A stretch of 52,188 nucleotides of DNA. Origin: Polyangiaceae bacterium (GTDB lineage: Bacteria > Myxococcota_A > Polyangia > Polyangiales > Polyangiaceae). Below, one piece after another: positions 9,263 through 16,960 of the stretch; the first letter of the stretch is position 1; each line of letters starts with the position of its first letter. The translations under genes and the position numbers were made by a program. Under the pieces are notes generated by a model. The model ran no database searches. It was not told where the DNA came from and saw nothing but the letters and a program-made list of their open reading frames with translations. The stretch covers positions 1 through 52,188 of the forward strand of contig JAFGIS010000615.1 of NCBI GenBank assembly GCA_016929495.1, read 5' to 3'.

Positions 9263-10936
9263 TCAGCTCCCCGGTGGGTGTGAAGCTCCGTTGATTTGGC
9301 GAACTTGGCTACTGAGCTCGTCGGCACCCCCGAGCAGGAGGTTCTGCAGAACACGAGCCTTGAACGCGTGCGGGTCGACGCCGCCCATTCGGGCCAACAT
9401 GTAGCTGGCGTCGTCGAGATGGGTCATGACGCCGAGTCGCTCGACATCATGCACGAACTGCTCGGTCTCTCCGAGCAGCTCGACCATGGTCTTGCCGTTG
9501 AGCCTGTAGCCGTAGTCCGCCCATGAATCGCGCGGCAGAAGGTAGTCATTGGTGAGCTCTGCACCACGGAGGATGTAGCTCCGCCGGTCTAAACCCTGGC
9601 CAAACTCGAAGCCGAAGCACTCCATGTGGTTCCACCAGCGGGTGTGGGGCACCAGGAGCGCGGGCAGCACGATGACCGAACCGTCATTGTGTCCGGCGAA
9701 AATATCCGCAATCAGATCGAGCGAGGCCGCCTTGGTGGCCTCGGTCTCGAACGGACCGGGCACGATGAACGACAGCGTCACGAAGATGCCCTGTGCCATG
9801 GCGGCCCGGCACACGCGAACGACGTGGTCGCGGCTGCCGTTGTGCTTGTTGTAGGCACGCCGGAGCAGGTCTGGATGTCCGGACTCGATGCCCATGAACG
9901 CACTCGATAGCCCCGAACGTCTCAGGACCTCGAACGCCTCCGGCTCGGCGTTATTGAGCGACAAGAAGACGGAGTACTCGACCTTCAGTCCACGCCTCAG
10001 GATTTCCTGGGCTATGGCGAGCACGTGCTCGTGCGGGGGATTGGAGCCCGAAAGCCGGAAGTAGCTCGTCCCTTCGTCCCGCTGCAACCGTTCCATTTCG
10101 TCCACGACGGCCGCAGCTTGACGCTTGCGTGTCCCGTGCCCGTCGAAGCGCGGGTGAGAACAGAAGGAGCAGGCATTGAAGCAGCCTCTGCTCTCGTCGA
10201 TGATCCTGAGCTTGTAGAACTCCTCGATGCCGGGGTAGGAGTCACAGTCGTATCGGGGGAACGGAACGTCATCCAGATCCCGGGCGAACTGTCGCTGAGC
10301 AGGCAGCGTCGCCGAAGTCCACTGCTCCCCTCGTGTCAGAAGATTGACACCCCGTGGCCACGCTTCTCCACGTTCCCGGAAGGCTGCGGCTACGATTGCT
10401 TGCTCGCCGTCGCCGGGCACCAGCGCGTCGAAGGCATCCGTAAGCTCGAAGATGTAGTGCTCGCAGTACTGCACGGCAGGGCCGCCCGCTATCAGAGTGA
10501 CCTCCGGGTGGGCAGCGCGTATCGCCTCGGCCGTGTCCATCGCGCGCCGGATCCCCTCGCCCCCCCAGAGCTTGAAACCGACGAGCCCTATGCGTTCGTC
10601 TTCGATCTTGCGAAGGATCTCGTTGGTCGCGAACGCCTGAAGCCAATCCTCACCCCGCCGTCGGTCTTCGTGGTAGCGCCGGATCAGCGAGTCCGAGGGT
10701 CGTTTGCCCACCACCAGATGCTCGAGTACGGCCTTGGCCGCGTCGCGGCTCGTATGGTCCATCACGCTGCCGAGCCATCGCGGTGACTGCAGATCGATCA
10801 CCTCCGCGGGCACACCGTGGCGCGCGAGCACGGCCGTCAAACCGCTGACGGAGTTGTCCGGGATGAAGGTATTGGCACAGAGAAAATAGCCCGCGTAGTT
10901 GATGAGCAGGACCTTCTGTGGCTTCCGTACCGCCAT
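9263..10936 (-). CDS. Cobalamin-binding-domain radical SAM enzyme
   Basis: At 557 residues it has the length and architecture of class B (B12-dependent) radical SAM enzymes. Residues about 8-165 form a Rossmann-type B12-binding domain (KVLLINYAGYF; LIAGGPAVQYCEHYIFE; DALVPGDGE). It lacks DxHxxG, which is usual for this class. The radical SAM core follows with CFNACSFC, the CxxxCxxC ligands of the 4Fe-4S cluster, and later FMGIESGHPDLLRR and FIVPGPFETE strands. The last 120 residues are a helical extension. Such enzymes methylate or rearrange unactivated carbons, often in RiPPs and other natural products. It is first in a tightly packed operon with GNAT and YcaO genes. The substrate is unknown. 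Confidence 0.9.
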   Translation of the reverse strand: MAVRKPQKVLLINYAGYFLCANTFIPDNSVSGLTAVLARHGVPAEVIDLQSPRWLGSVMDHTSRDAAKAVLEHLVVGKRPSDSLIRRYHEDRRRGEDWLQAFATNEILRKIEDERIGLVGFKLWGGEGIRRAMDTAEAIRAAHPEVTLIAGGPAVQYCEHYIFELTDAFDALVPGDGEQAIVAAAFRERGEAWPRGVNLLTRGEQWTSATLPAQRQFARDLDDVPFPRYDCDSYPGIEEFYKLRIIDESRGCFNACSFCSHPRFDGHGTRKRQAAAVVDEMERLQRDEGTSYFRLSGSNPPHEHVLAIAQEILRRGLKVEYSVFLSLNNAEPEAFEVLRRSGLSSAFMGIESGHPDLLRRAYNKHNGSRDHVVRVCRAAMAQGIFVTLSFIVPGPFETEATKAASLDLIADIFAGHNDGSVIVLPALLVPHTRWWNHMECFGFEFGQGLDRRSYILRGAELTNDYLLPRDSWADYGYRLNGKTMVELLGETEQFVHDVERLGVMTHLDDASYMLARMGGVDPHAFKARVLQNLLLGGADELSSQVRQINGASHPPGS

Positions 10937-11383
10937 GACAGGAAGACCTGGTTGCTCCGCAACCGCCGCGCGGAGAACCTGCGAGCCGCGGTCCTTTCGC
11001 CTAGAACCGCGTCACACTACGGACTCGACTCGGCTCCAATGAGCCTGAGTCTCGTCGCCAATACACATCGACCAGAATCGAAACGCCTAATATACACGGC
11101 GGCCCTTTTCCAGATTTCTTAAGTGTACAGTGTCCATCTTTCGTCGCAACTCGTGCGAGCCTTCCGCAGACCGACGCGACGCTGCGGCCACCTACGCGAG
11201 ACGCACCGTCGTCTGTCGCGTCGGTGTCACAAACGCCGGCACTGAGCTCCGTTTCCCGCCAAAAAACCGCTCGACCGTGCCTGTGCGCCACGGTCGCCCG
11301 CGACCAACGCCACACGAAGCGGGGCATCGGTCCCCCACGCATTCCGCTGGTTTTCTGGCGTTTCTCAACGACAAGGATCTGGT
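10937..11383. other. Intergenic gap upstream of the radical-SAM operon
   Basis: This 447 bp gap separates the radical-SAM start from the lipoprotein stop, both on the minus strand. An AT-richer stretch at about 11085-11135 probably holds the operon promoter, but no clear -35/-10 pair stands out. Only tiny minus-strand frames of 16 codons (11137 to 11087) and 18 codons (11068 to 11012, starting MCIGDETQ) begin with ATG. Neither has a good ribosome binding site or precursor-like composition. A 130-codon minus-strand frame (11393-11001) has poor composition and I do not accept it. Confidence 0.5.
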
Positions 11384-12430
11384 TCAGCCACACACACCGT
11401 CCGTGCAGCTCTCATTGCCGGCGCACGCATTACCACATCGACCGCAATTCATCGGATCCTCGGTCAGATACGTGCAGCCGCTCGGGCAGCATGCTCTTGC
11501 GCCCGTGCACGCCGACCCGCCCGCACACGCGCACTTGCCTGATGCACCTTGGCAGGCTTCGCCGGGAGCACACTGTGAGCTTCCGCAGACGCACAGATGC
11601 TCCTGGCAGTCGGTGTTCTTGGAACCGCAATCGGCCGCGTTCTGGCAACCACAGGCTCCGGAGATGCAGGCCAAGGGCGAACAGGCGTTGCCGCAGGCGC
11701 CGCAGTGTTGGGGGCTCGTTTCCAAGTCGACGCATTGTGCGTAGCAGGCCACCTTAGGAGGCTCGCACACGGGCGGACCGACGCCGCCGGTGCCCGCCGC
11801 GCCACTCCCTCCCGTCTCCCCCATCCCGCCTTCGCCGCCCTCGGAGCCGCCGGTACTCGACCCCCCGCTGCCAGACGTCCCACCCGTGTTTTCGGCTCCG
11901 CCCGCGTCTTCGGCCCCGCCCGTGTGCTGCGCGCCTCCGGAGCCACGCGAACCACTGGCTCCGCTGATCCCGCCGCTCTCCAGCAGTCCGCCGTCATCTC
12001 CTCTCCCTCCCTGGCTCTCACCGCCGGTCGCTGGCGAGCCGCCGGTCGTGCTCGGCGCACCGGACACGTTGCTGTGTCCCCCTTCGGATGCAGCCCCGCC
12101 GTGCCCATATCCTCCTGTGCTCTGCAGTTCCGTCTCGCCTCCCGCGCTCGCGTCCATCCCAGCGTCCCCACCACGGCCGGAGTCTCCTCCGCTCCATGCT
12201 GTCGCGCCGGCGACGGACCCGTCACCGGATGTCGATGCGTCAAATATTTGACGGTCACCACCGCTCGTCGATCCAGCCGTGTCGCGTGATCCCCCCATGT
12301 CGCTCGAGGCACCGGCATTCCCAGACTGCGAGCCTGACGCGTGGAACCGATCGTAGTCGTACTGGCAGCCCACCCACGCGGTGGCCGAAACACAGCCCAG
12401 GAGCAGCGCGCATCGTGAAGCTTTCCCCAT
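11384..12430 (-). CDS. Gly/Ser-rich lipoprotein with Cys-rich C-terminal module
   Basis: The start is ATG 12430, preceded by GGAGG six bases upstream; an earlier ATG at 12484 would overlap the upstream gene. The protein has 348 residues. Residues 1-22 are a lipoprotein signal (MGKASRCALLLGCVSATAWVG) with the acylated Cys in VGC. A disordered, Gly/Ser/Thr-rich segment of about 190 residues follows. The last 120 residues contain many Cys, including SPQHCGACGNAC and DPMNCGRCGNACAGN, a module seen repeatedly in myxobacterial surface proteins. It is probably anchored to the envelope with the Cys module exposed. It lies 11 bp after the stop of the upstream gene at 12442, so the two form an operon. 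Function is unknown. Confidence 0.8.
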   Translation of the reverse strand: MGKASRCALLLGCVSATAWVGCQYDYDRFHASGSQSGNAGASSDMGGSRDTAGSTSGGDRQIFDASTSGDGSVAGATAWSGGDSGRGGDAGMDASAGGETELQSTGGYGHGGAASEGGHSNVSGAPSTTGGSPATGGESQGGRGDDGGLLESGGISGASGSRGSGGAQHTGGAEDAGGAENTGGTSGSGGSSTGGSEGGEGGMGETGGSGAAGTGGVGPPVCEPPKVACYAQCVDLETSPQHCGACGNACSPLACISGACGCQNAADCGSKNTDCQEHLCVCGSSQCAPGEACQGASGKCACAGGSACTGARACCPSGCTYLTEDPMNCGRCGNACAGNESCTDGVCG

Positions 12431-12441
12431 GACGACCTCCG

Positions 12442-13308
12442 TCAGAACTGGCCCTTGACCCCCAGTCCCTGGGGCGCGGCACACAAAACCACCGAGGGTG
12501 CGGGCTTCTCGCCGGGACGCGTAAGAACGAACAGCACCACACCGGTCGCCAGCCCCGCCGCAGCCACGCCCAGTCCGATATTGGCGAACAACTGATAGGT
12601 CTCCCCTGCGTCGATGTCACTTTGCCGGTCCTCGGGGCAGGTGCCGCCATGGCAATCGGCTTCGAGATCGCGATATGTCGACCGGGTCATCAGCGCAAAC
12701 ACGCCGAAGCCCGCAAGACCAACCGCTCCAACCCCTGCCGCGACGTAGGAGGCTGTGCGCAGGCCTGCTCCGGACTCGTCGGGTTTCGGCGCGGCGACGG
12801 GCGGCGGAGGCCGGGCGGGCTCGGCGGTGCGAGGTGTGAGGATCGGGGCTTCTTCCTTGTTGGGCTCGCCGAAGTCGACCGTCTGCTGCTGTCCGGCCGC
12901 GAGCTTCAAATCCCTGGTCAGAATCGACCCATTGCTGAGCTCCACTTCCACCCTCACCGAACCCGGTGTCGCTGCGACGGCCGACCCGAGCGTCTCGACG
13001 GCGAGCCCCATAGCGCGTTCTGCCACCGGCAAGACAAGCGCCCCGAGCGCCTCGGGCTTAAGTGCGATGTCGACCCAGGCCTGCCGACCGGACGATCGGT
13101 TTCTCCGCGCAAGTCGCATGGAGTCGCGGCTCGTACCCTGACTCTGGATGCTGAGCCCCAGTGTCGCCCGAGCCACCTCCTTAATCCGAAGCGCGAAAGT
13201 GCCGCTAGCGAAGAGGAGCGCCTGGAATCCCGCCCGCGGATCTTCCGAGAGGGACCTTGAGGAGCGGATGACAGACCCCACCGAAACGCCGCCATTGAGA
13301 CTGCTCAT
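12442..13308 (-). CDS. Predicted envelope protein with two C-terminal membrane segments; start unresolved
   Basis: The frame is open for 288 residues. The convincing part starts around residue 60. Residues 108-150 (SVRVEVELSNGSILTRDLKLAAGQQQ) resemble the PEGA-like segment of myxobacterial TPR/PEGA proteins. A Pro-rich linker follows, then two membrane segments (ASYVAAGVGAVGLAGFGVFAL and LFANIGLGVAAAGLATGVVL) flanking an acidic, Cys-containing loop. No signal peptide is visible from ATG 13308 or ATG 13119. The ATG 13308 start would also overlap the start of the divergent gene at 13268. Either the start is a non-ATG codon near 13200, or the 5' end has eroded. Family members usually carry a longer N-terminus with a signal peptide. 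Confidence 0.55.
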   Translation of the reverse strand: MSSLNGGVSVGSVIRSSRSLSEDPRAGFQALLFASGTFALRIKEVARATLGLSIQSQGTSRDSMRLARRNRSSGRQAWVDIALKPEALGALVLPVAERAMGLAVETLGSAVAATPGSVRVEVELSNGSILTRDLKLAAGQQQTVDFGEPNKEEAPILTPRTAEPARPPPPVAAPKPDESGAGLRTASYVAAGVGAVGLAGFGVFALMTRSTYRDLEADCHGGTCPEDRQSDIDAGETYQLFANIGLGVAAAGLATGVVLFVLTRPGEKPAPSVVLCAAPQGLGVKGQF

Positions 13309-15259
13309 CGTGGACGACGACCCGTGGATTCACGACGACTTCCGCAAAATACTGGCTGCAAGCGAAGCAAAGCCGCCGTCCCTCGAAAGCATCGAGGCAG
13401 CCCTGTTTCCGTCCCAGGAAGGGGGCGTCGGCACGACCAAAACGGTCGTCCAGAATTCGTTTCGGATCGACTCCGCGTTCGACGGCGAGAAGGCCGTCCA
13501 GCTCGTACAGAAGGCTCGACAGCAGGGACATCCCTTCGGCGTGGCGTTTGTCGACGTCAGGACGCCCCCTGGCCTCGATGGAATCGAGACGATCTCGAGG
13601 ATCTGGCGAGCGGATCCAGAGCTGCAGGTGGTCCTATGCACCGCCTATTCGGACCACTCCTGGATCGACATGGTGAGCGCGCTCGGCAACAGCGACAGTC
13701 TGCTGGTGCTCCGCAAGCCGTTCGACGCGATCGAGGTGCTTCAGATGACGCGTGCGCTCGCACGCCAATGGGTGCTCGCCAGAGAGACGCACCAGCGCCT
13801 GGCGGATCTGGAGCGCTTGGTCAGCGAGCAGAGTCGCGAGCTCGATTCCCGGAGCGCCGAGCTCCGTGCGCAGGTCGAGCGCCGAACCGCGGCAGAGAGC
13901 GCGCTCGAGCACCTGGCCACTCACGACGCGCTCACCGGCGTACCGAATCGAGTTCGACTCCGGGAGCAAATGACGTCGGCCCTCAGCCGCGCGCGTCGGC
14001 ACGGCTCGTACGCGGCGCTTCTCATCGTCAGCCTGGGCCAGTTCAAGGAAGTCAATAGCATGTTCGGCCGCGGCACCGGCGACGAGCTACTCCGAAGCGT
14101 GACGGCTCGCCTTCGATCCTGCGTGCGCGCCTCCGATGCGATCGCGCGGATGGGCGGCGACGAGTTCGCGGTTCTGCTCGAGGATCTCGTGCAGCCGGAC
14201 GAGGCGGCCATCGTCGCCAATCGCGTTCTCGCGACGTGTACGGCTTCGTTCGATGTGTGCGGGCATTCCGTGCTGACCCCGCCGAGCATCGGGCTCGCCG
14301 TGTTCCCGAACGACTGCTCCGATCCGGAAACCTTGCTTCGATGCGCTGACCTGGCCGCCATGCATGCAAAACGGTCGCCTCAGGCGACGATCCGCACGTA
14401 CACCGATGGCATGTTGGCCAACTCTCACGAACGAATGAAGCTTCGCGAAAGGCTCGGTCGAGCCGTGGAGCACAACGAACTTGAGCTGTGGTACCAGCCC
14501 TTGTTCGACCTCCGAACAGGTTCCGTCGCAGCCGTCGAGGCATTGTTGCGCTGGAACCATCCCGAGCTCGGCCTGGTGCTGCCGGCCAAGTTCGTGCCCA
14601 GCGCCGAACGTTCCGGGGCTATCGTTCCAATCGGTGCTTGGGTCCTGGAAACGGCGTGCCGACAGATGGCCGACTGGAGCTGTGGCGGCGTGCCGCCGAT
14701 CGCGCTCGCGGTCAATGTCTCTGCCAAACAGATAGCGAGCCCGGGGTTCCTGGACTTGGTCACGCGAGTCCTCGGCGAAGTGTCCCTCGACCCCAGTCGC
14801 CTCGAGCTCGAGCTCACGGAAAGCGCGGCTCTCGGCGATTCCGAGCAATGCGCTGGTGTTTTCACCCAGTTGGCAGGGCTCGGCATACGATTGGCCATCG
14901 ATGATTTCGGTTCCGGCTACTCCTCGCTGCTCAGGCTGCGCCAGACACCGATCAGTGTCGTGAAGATCGATGAGTTCTTCCTGCGCGACATCGGCATCGA
15001 TTCACGCGATGCGACGATCGTCCGCGCCGTTGCTTCCATGGCACGCGGGCTCGGCATGACCGTCGTCGCCGAAGGAGTCAACACCGTCGACCAGCTCGGG
15101 GCCCTGCGCCAGCTCGGGGGGACAGCCACGGGGGCTCCCGTGTGCGACCGTGTGCAGGGCTTCTTGCTGGGTAGGCCGCTGCCAGCGCCTGAGTCCACGA
15201 CGGTCCTCCACCAGCTCGCCGGATCGGGGTCCCCGTGGTTGAGGTCGGACACGCCATAG
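13268..15259 (+). CDS. Response regulator with GGDEF and EAL domains (c-di-GMP turnover)
   Basis: The start is ATG 13268 with GAGGAG just upstream, giving 663 residues; the frame is open to 13148 but that start is not needed. Residues about 7-145 form a receiver (LLIVDDD, phospho-acceptor Asp in FVDVRTP, Lys in VLRKPF). A coiled coil of about 50 residues follows. The GGDEF domain has an intact RMGGDEF active site and an RASD inhibitory I-site five residues upstream. The EAL domain keeps VEALLRW, NVSAKQI, ELTES, IDDFGSGYSSL, KIDEFF and AEGVN, so its phosphodiesterase residues look complete. Both synthesis and hydrolysis of c-di-GMP are therefore possible. No histidine kinase is adjacent, so its partner is unknown. 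It is divergent from the 12442 gene. Confidence 0.9.
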   Translation: MTDPTETPPLRLLIVDDDPWIHDDFRKILAASEAKPPSLESIEAALFPSQEGGVGTTKTVVQNSFRIDSAFDGEKAVQLVQKARQQGHPFGVAFVDVRTPPGLDGIETISRIWRADPELQVVLCTAYSDHSWIDMVSALGNSDSLLVLRKPFDAIEVLQMTRALARQWVLARETHQRLADLERLVSEQSRELDSRSAELRAQVERRTAAESALEHLATHDALTGVPNRVRLREQMTSALSRARRHGSYAALLIVSLGQFKEVNSMFGRGTGDELLRSVTARLRSCVRASDAIARMGGDEFAVLLEDLVQPDEAAIVANRVLATCTASFDVCGHSVLTPPSIGLAVFPNDCSDPETLLRCADLAAMHAKRSPQATIRTYTDGMLANSHERMKLRERLGRAVEHNELELWYQPLFDLRTGSVAAVEALLRWNHPELGLVLPAKFVPSAERSGAIVPIGAWVLETACRQMADWSCGGVPPIALAVNVSAKQIASPGFLDLVTRVLGEVSLDPSRLELELTESAALGDSEQCAGVFTQLAGLGIRLAIDDFGSGYSSLLRLRQTPISVVKIDEFFLRDIGIDSRDATIVRAVASMARGLGMTVVAEGVNTVDQLGALRQLGGTATGAPVCDRVQGFLLGRPLPAPESTTVLHQLAGSGSPWLRSDTP

Positions 15260-15356
15260 CCGGCGCAGCCCGGGTTCTCGCGGTACTGGCGTGACGTCGT
15301 TCGGCGTGCGAGGCTGCAAACGCGGCCCAGCCCATCGCGCTGCGGCCCAGCTCGAG

Positions 15357-16322
15357 ATGAGCACCCCACGTGAGACGTCGGTCGTCCGCCATCTGGTCGG
15401 GAGGCTGGCACCCAGCCCCACGGGCTTGCTCCATCTCGGCCACGCACACACGTTCCTGCTGGCCTGGTGGCACCTGCGTTCCCGGGGCGGAGCGGTACTC
15501 TTGCGCGTGGAGGATCTCGATGGACCGCGCTGCCGCTCCGATTGGGTGAACGCCGCGCTGCGCGACCTGGAGTGGCTCGGCTGCGACTGGGATGGCGCCT
15601 GGACCCTGCAATCGAACGGAATCGAAAGACTTCGGGCTGCCGTCGATGAACTCGGCCGGCGAGGTCTCACCTACCCGTGTACGTGTAGCCGCACCGACGT
15701 TCGGGCCGCCCTGAGCGCGCCCCAGCAAGGATCGGTGGAAATGCGCTACCCGGGCACGTGCCTCGGGCGCTATGAGTCGCTCGCTCAAGCTGAAGAGTCA
15801 TCGGGGCGGGCTGCTGCGCTTCGTTTTCGCGTGCCACCCGGAAAGGTCGAGATCGATGACGGCTTCTGCGGCAGGGCATCCTTCGACGTACAGGAAGAAA
15901 TCGGCGACTTCGTCGTGGCGCGACGCGATCATTCGCCGGCCTATCAGCTTGCGGTCGTCGTGGATGACGCGGCCCAGGGCGTGACCGAGGTCCACCGCGG
16001 GCAGGACCTGCTGTCGAGCACGGCACGTCAGCAGCACCTTCGATGCGCGCTCGGCCTGCCCGAACCGCTATTCTTCCACTTGCCGCTGGTCGTCGACGGC
16101 AGCGGACGCCGACTCGCCAAGCGATGCGACGCCGTCAGCCTCGCCGAGCTTCGCGAGCGAGGCACGGACCCGAGAGCGATCGTTGCGTGGGTCGCTCGTT
16201 CGGCCGCACTCGACGTGCCCGCACGCGTATCCACCCCGGAGGTAACTCCCCTCTTCCGTCTGGAGCGCATTCCGCGTGCCGCTGTCCGAGTAGCACCGGG
16301 ACATGCGTCACTTGTCACATAG
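15357..16322 (+). CDS. gluQ: Glutamyl-Q tRNA(Asp) synthetase
   Basis: This truncated glutamyl-tRNA synthetase paralogue transfers glutamate to queuosine-34 of tRNA(Asp). ATG 15357 gives 321 residues, the expected length without an anticodon-binding domain; the frame is open from 15291. The class I catalytic motifs are GRLAPSPTG with HLGHAHT (HIGH) and RRLAKR (KMSKS-like). VEDLDGPR and the YPCTCSRTD...YPGTC zinc-binding segment are typical of the family. It sits 97 bp after the GGDEF/EAL gene and ends in a hairpin that overlaps its stop codon. Cellular location is cytosol. Confidence 0.93.
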   Translation: MSTPRETSVVRHLVGRLAPSPTGLLHLGHAHTFLLAWWHLRSRGGAVLLRVEDLDGPRCRSDWVNAALRDLEWLGCDWDGAWTLQSNGIERLRAAVDELGRRGLTYPCTCSRTDVRAALSAPQQGSVEMRYPGTCLGRYESLAQAEESSGRAAALRFRVPPGKVEIDDGFCGRASFDVQEEIGDFVVARRDHSPAYQLAVVVDDAAQGVTEVHRGQDLLSSTARQQHLRCALGLPEPLFFHLPLVVDGSGRRLAKRCDAVSLAELRERGTDPRAIVAWVARSAALDVPARVSTPEVTPLFRLERIPRAAVRVAPGHASLVT

Positions 16323-16343
16323 GCCTGTGGGCTGACACAGGCC
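16322..16343 (+). terminator. Hairpin at the end of gluQ
   Basis: Arms GGCCTGTG (16322-16329) and CACAGGCC (16336-16343) form a perfect 8 bp stem with a 6 nt loop, beginning on the last base of the stop codon. No T-run follows, so it may stabilise the 3' end or act with Rho rather than be a classic intrinsic terminator. Confidence 0.5.
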
Positions 16344-16414
16344 ATTGGTCCGTGGCGCGCTGGTAGGTGTCGGGAGCTGTGCGTCTTCGCAACCGGCACA
16401 TTTCAACAATGAGA

Positions 16415-16433
16415 CAGTGGTACCCATCCACTG
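16415..16433 (+). promoter_or_regulatory. Inverted repeat, possible enhancer site for the sigma-54 promoter
   Basis: Arms CAGTGG and CCACTG are separated by 8 nt or less, within GACAGTGGTACCCATCCACT. The site is centred about 68 bp upstream of the predicted start of the small RNA, where an activator could bind. It is a 6 bp inverted repeat and could be chance. Confidence 0.3.
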
Positions 16434-16465
16434 CCCTAACTGCACGAAGACACGAATGGAATCGT

Positions 16466-16481
16466 TGGCACAGTGCTTGCT
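16466..16481 (+). promoter_or_regulatory. Sigma-54 (-24/-12) promoter
   Basis: TGGCACAGTGCTTGCT matches the RpoN consensus TGGCAC-N5-TTGCW. The invariant GG (16467-16468) and GC (16479-16480) are separated by exactly 10 bp. This predicts a transcript start near 16492 on the plus strand. No protein-coding start follows closely; what follows is a set of strong stem-loops, so the promoter appears to drive a non-coding RNA. Confidence 0.8.
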
Positions 16482-16491
16482 GATATGCCGA

Positions 16492-16643
16492 ATCAGGCGG
16501 CGCCCTCGGTGTCCCCCCCCCGCCGCGGGTGGCCGCCTCTAACATTTCCCAGCGGTCCGAGCGCCCCTCCCCTCCCCTCGGGCCGCTGTCTTCTTCCCAG
16601 CGGCCCGGGCCCTCCCCCTCACCCGGGCCGCTGCCCTATTTTC
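16492..16643 (+). ncRNA. Candidate sigma-54-dependent small RNA with three stem-loops and C-rich loops (Pxr-like)
   Basis: The predicted transcript is about 150 nt. Stem-loop 1 pairs AGGCGGC (16495-16501) with GCCGCCT (16532-16538) and carries a run of nine C in its loop region. Stem-loop 2 pairs CAGCGGTCCGAG (16550-16561) with CTCGGGCCGCTG (16577-16588), 12 bp with one G-U, around a loop of CGCCCCTCCCCTCCC. Stem-loop 3 pairs CAGCGGCCCGGG (16598-16609) with CCCGGGCCGCTG (16622-16633), a perfect 12 bp stem with loop CCCTCCCCCTCA, followed by CCCTATTTT. Loops 2 and 3 could pair with GGAGG-type ribosome binding sites. As I recall, Pxr of Myxococcus xanthus is a sigma-54-dependent sRNA with three stem-loops and a functionally important C-run, controlling fruiting-body development. 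This is an architectural match, not a demonstrated homologue. Confidence 0.6.
16598..16642 (+). terminator. Intrinsic terminator of the candidate small RNA (stem-loop 3)
   Basis: A perfect 12 bp GC stem (16598-16609 with 16622-16633) is followed by CCCTATTTT. The T-tract is short and starts five bases after the stem, so termination may be partial. Confidence 0.5.
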
Positions 16644-16748
16644 CATGTTCGCGACCGTGGTCCCAGTCGGTTCGAACGCCATTGCTGGCAGCGGAGTCCA
16701 GCCGGCCGTCGCAGGAAGAGCGCGCCTGCTGCCCTCGAAGTGAGCTCG

Positions 16749-16881
16749 GTGCCCTGTCTTGGAGACAGGACACGAGCAACGAAGAGTCTCCTGGCTTGGG
16801 CGGGAGGCATTCGCCGCAGAACTCGACGGCTTCACCGAGTTCGAGGCCGTCGAATCCTGCGGCGCATCCCGGAGACACGAG
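16749..16881 (+). repeat. Miniature inverted-repeat element, copy A
   Basis: It begins with a GTGCCCTGTC arm, a 3 nt-scale turn and a GACAGGACAC arm (16749-16773). The core CGCCGCAGAACTCGACGGC ... GCCGTCGA..TGCGGCG (about 16811-16864) folds into a long imperfect hairpin. It ends with CGGAGACACGAG. Copy B (17723-17873, opposite orientation) has the same core with few differences, and copy C lies at 52012 onward. No transposase is present, as expected for a non-autonomous element. The right terminal repeat of copy A is degraded (GAGACACGAG instead of GAGACAGGGCAC). Confidence 0.75.
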
Positions 16882-16960
16882 GTCGTGGCGGACCTTAACC
16901 AGGCACGAGCGTGCGCCGTACTGATGATTGCGCATCGCAGCTCCCCTCCCCTCCGTAATA

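Noticed and set aside
11001..11393. 130-codon minus-strand frame as RiPP precursor
   Set aside because: It overlaps the lipoprotein end, has no leader-like N-terminus or ribosome binding site and no repeated core; the composition is not protein-like.
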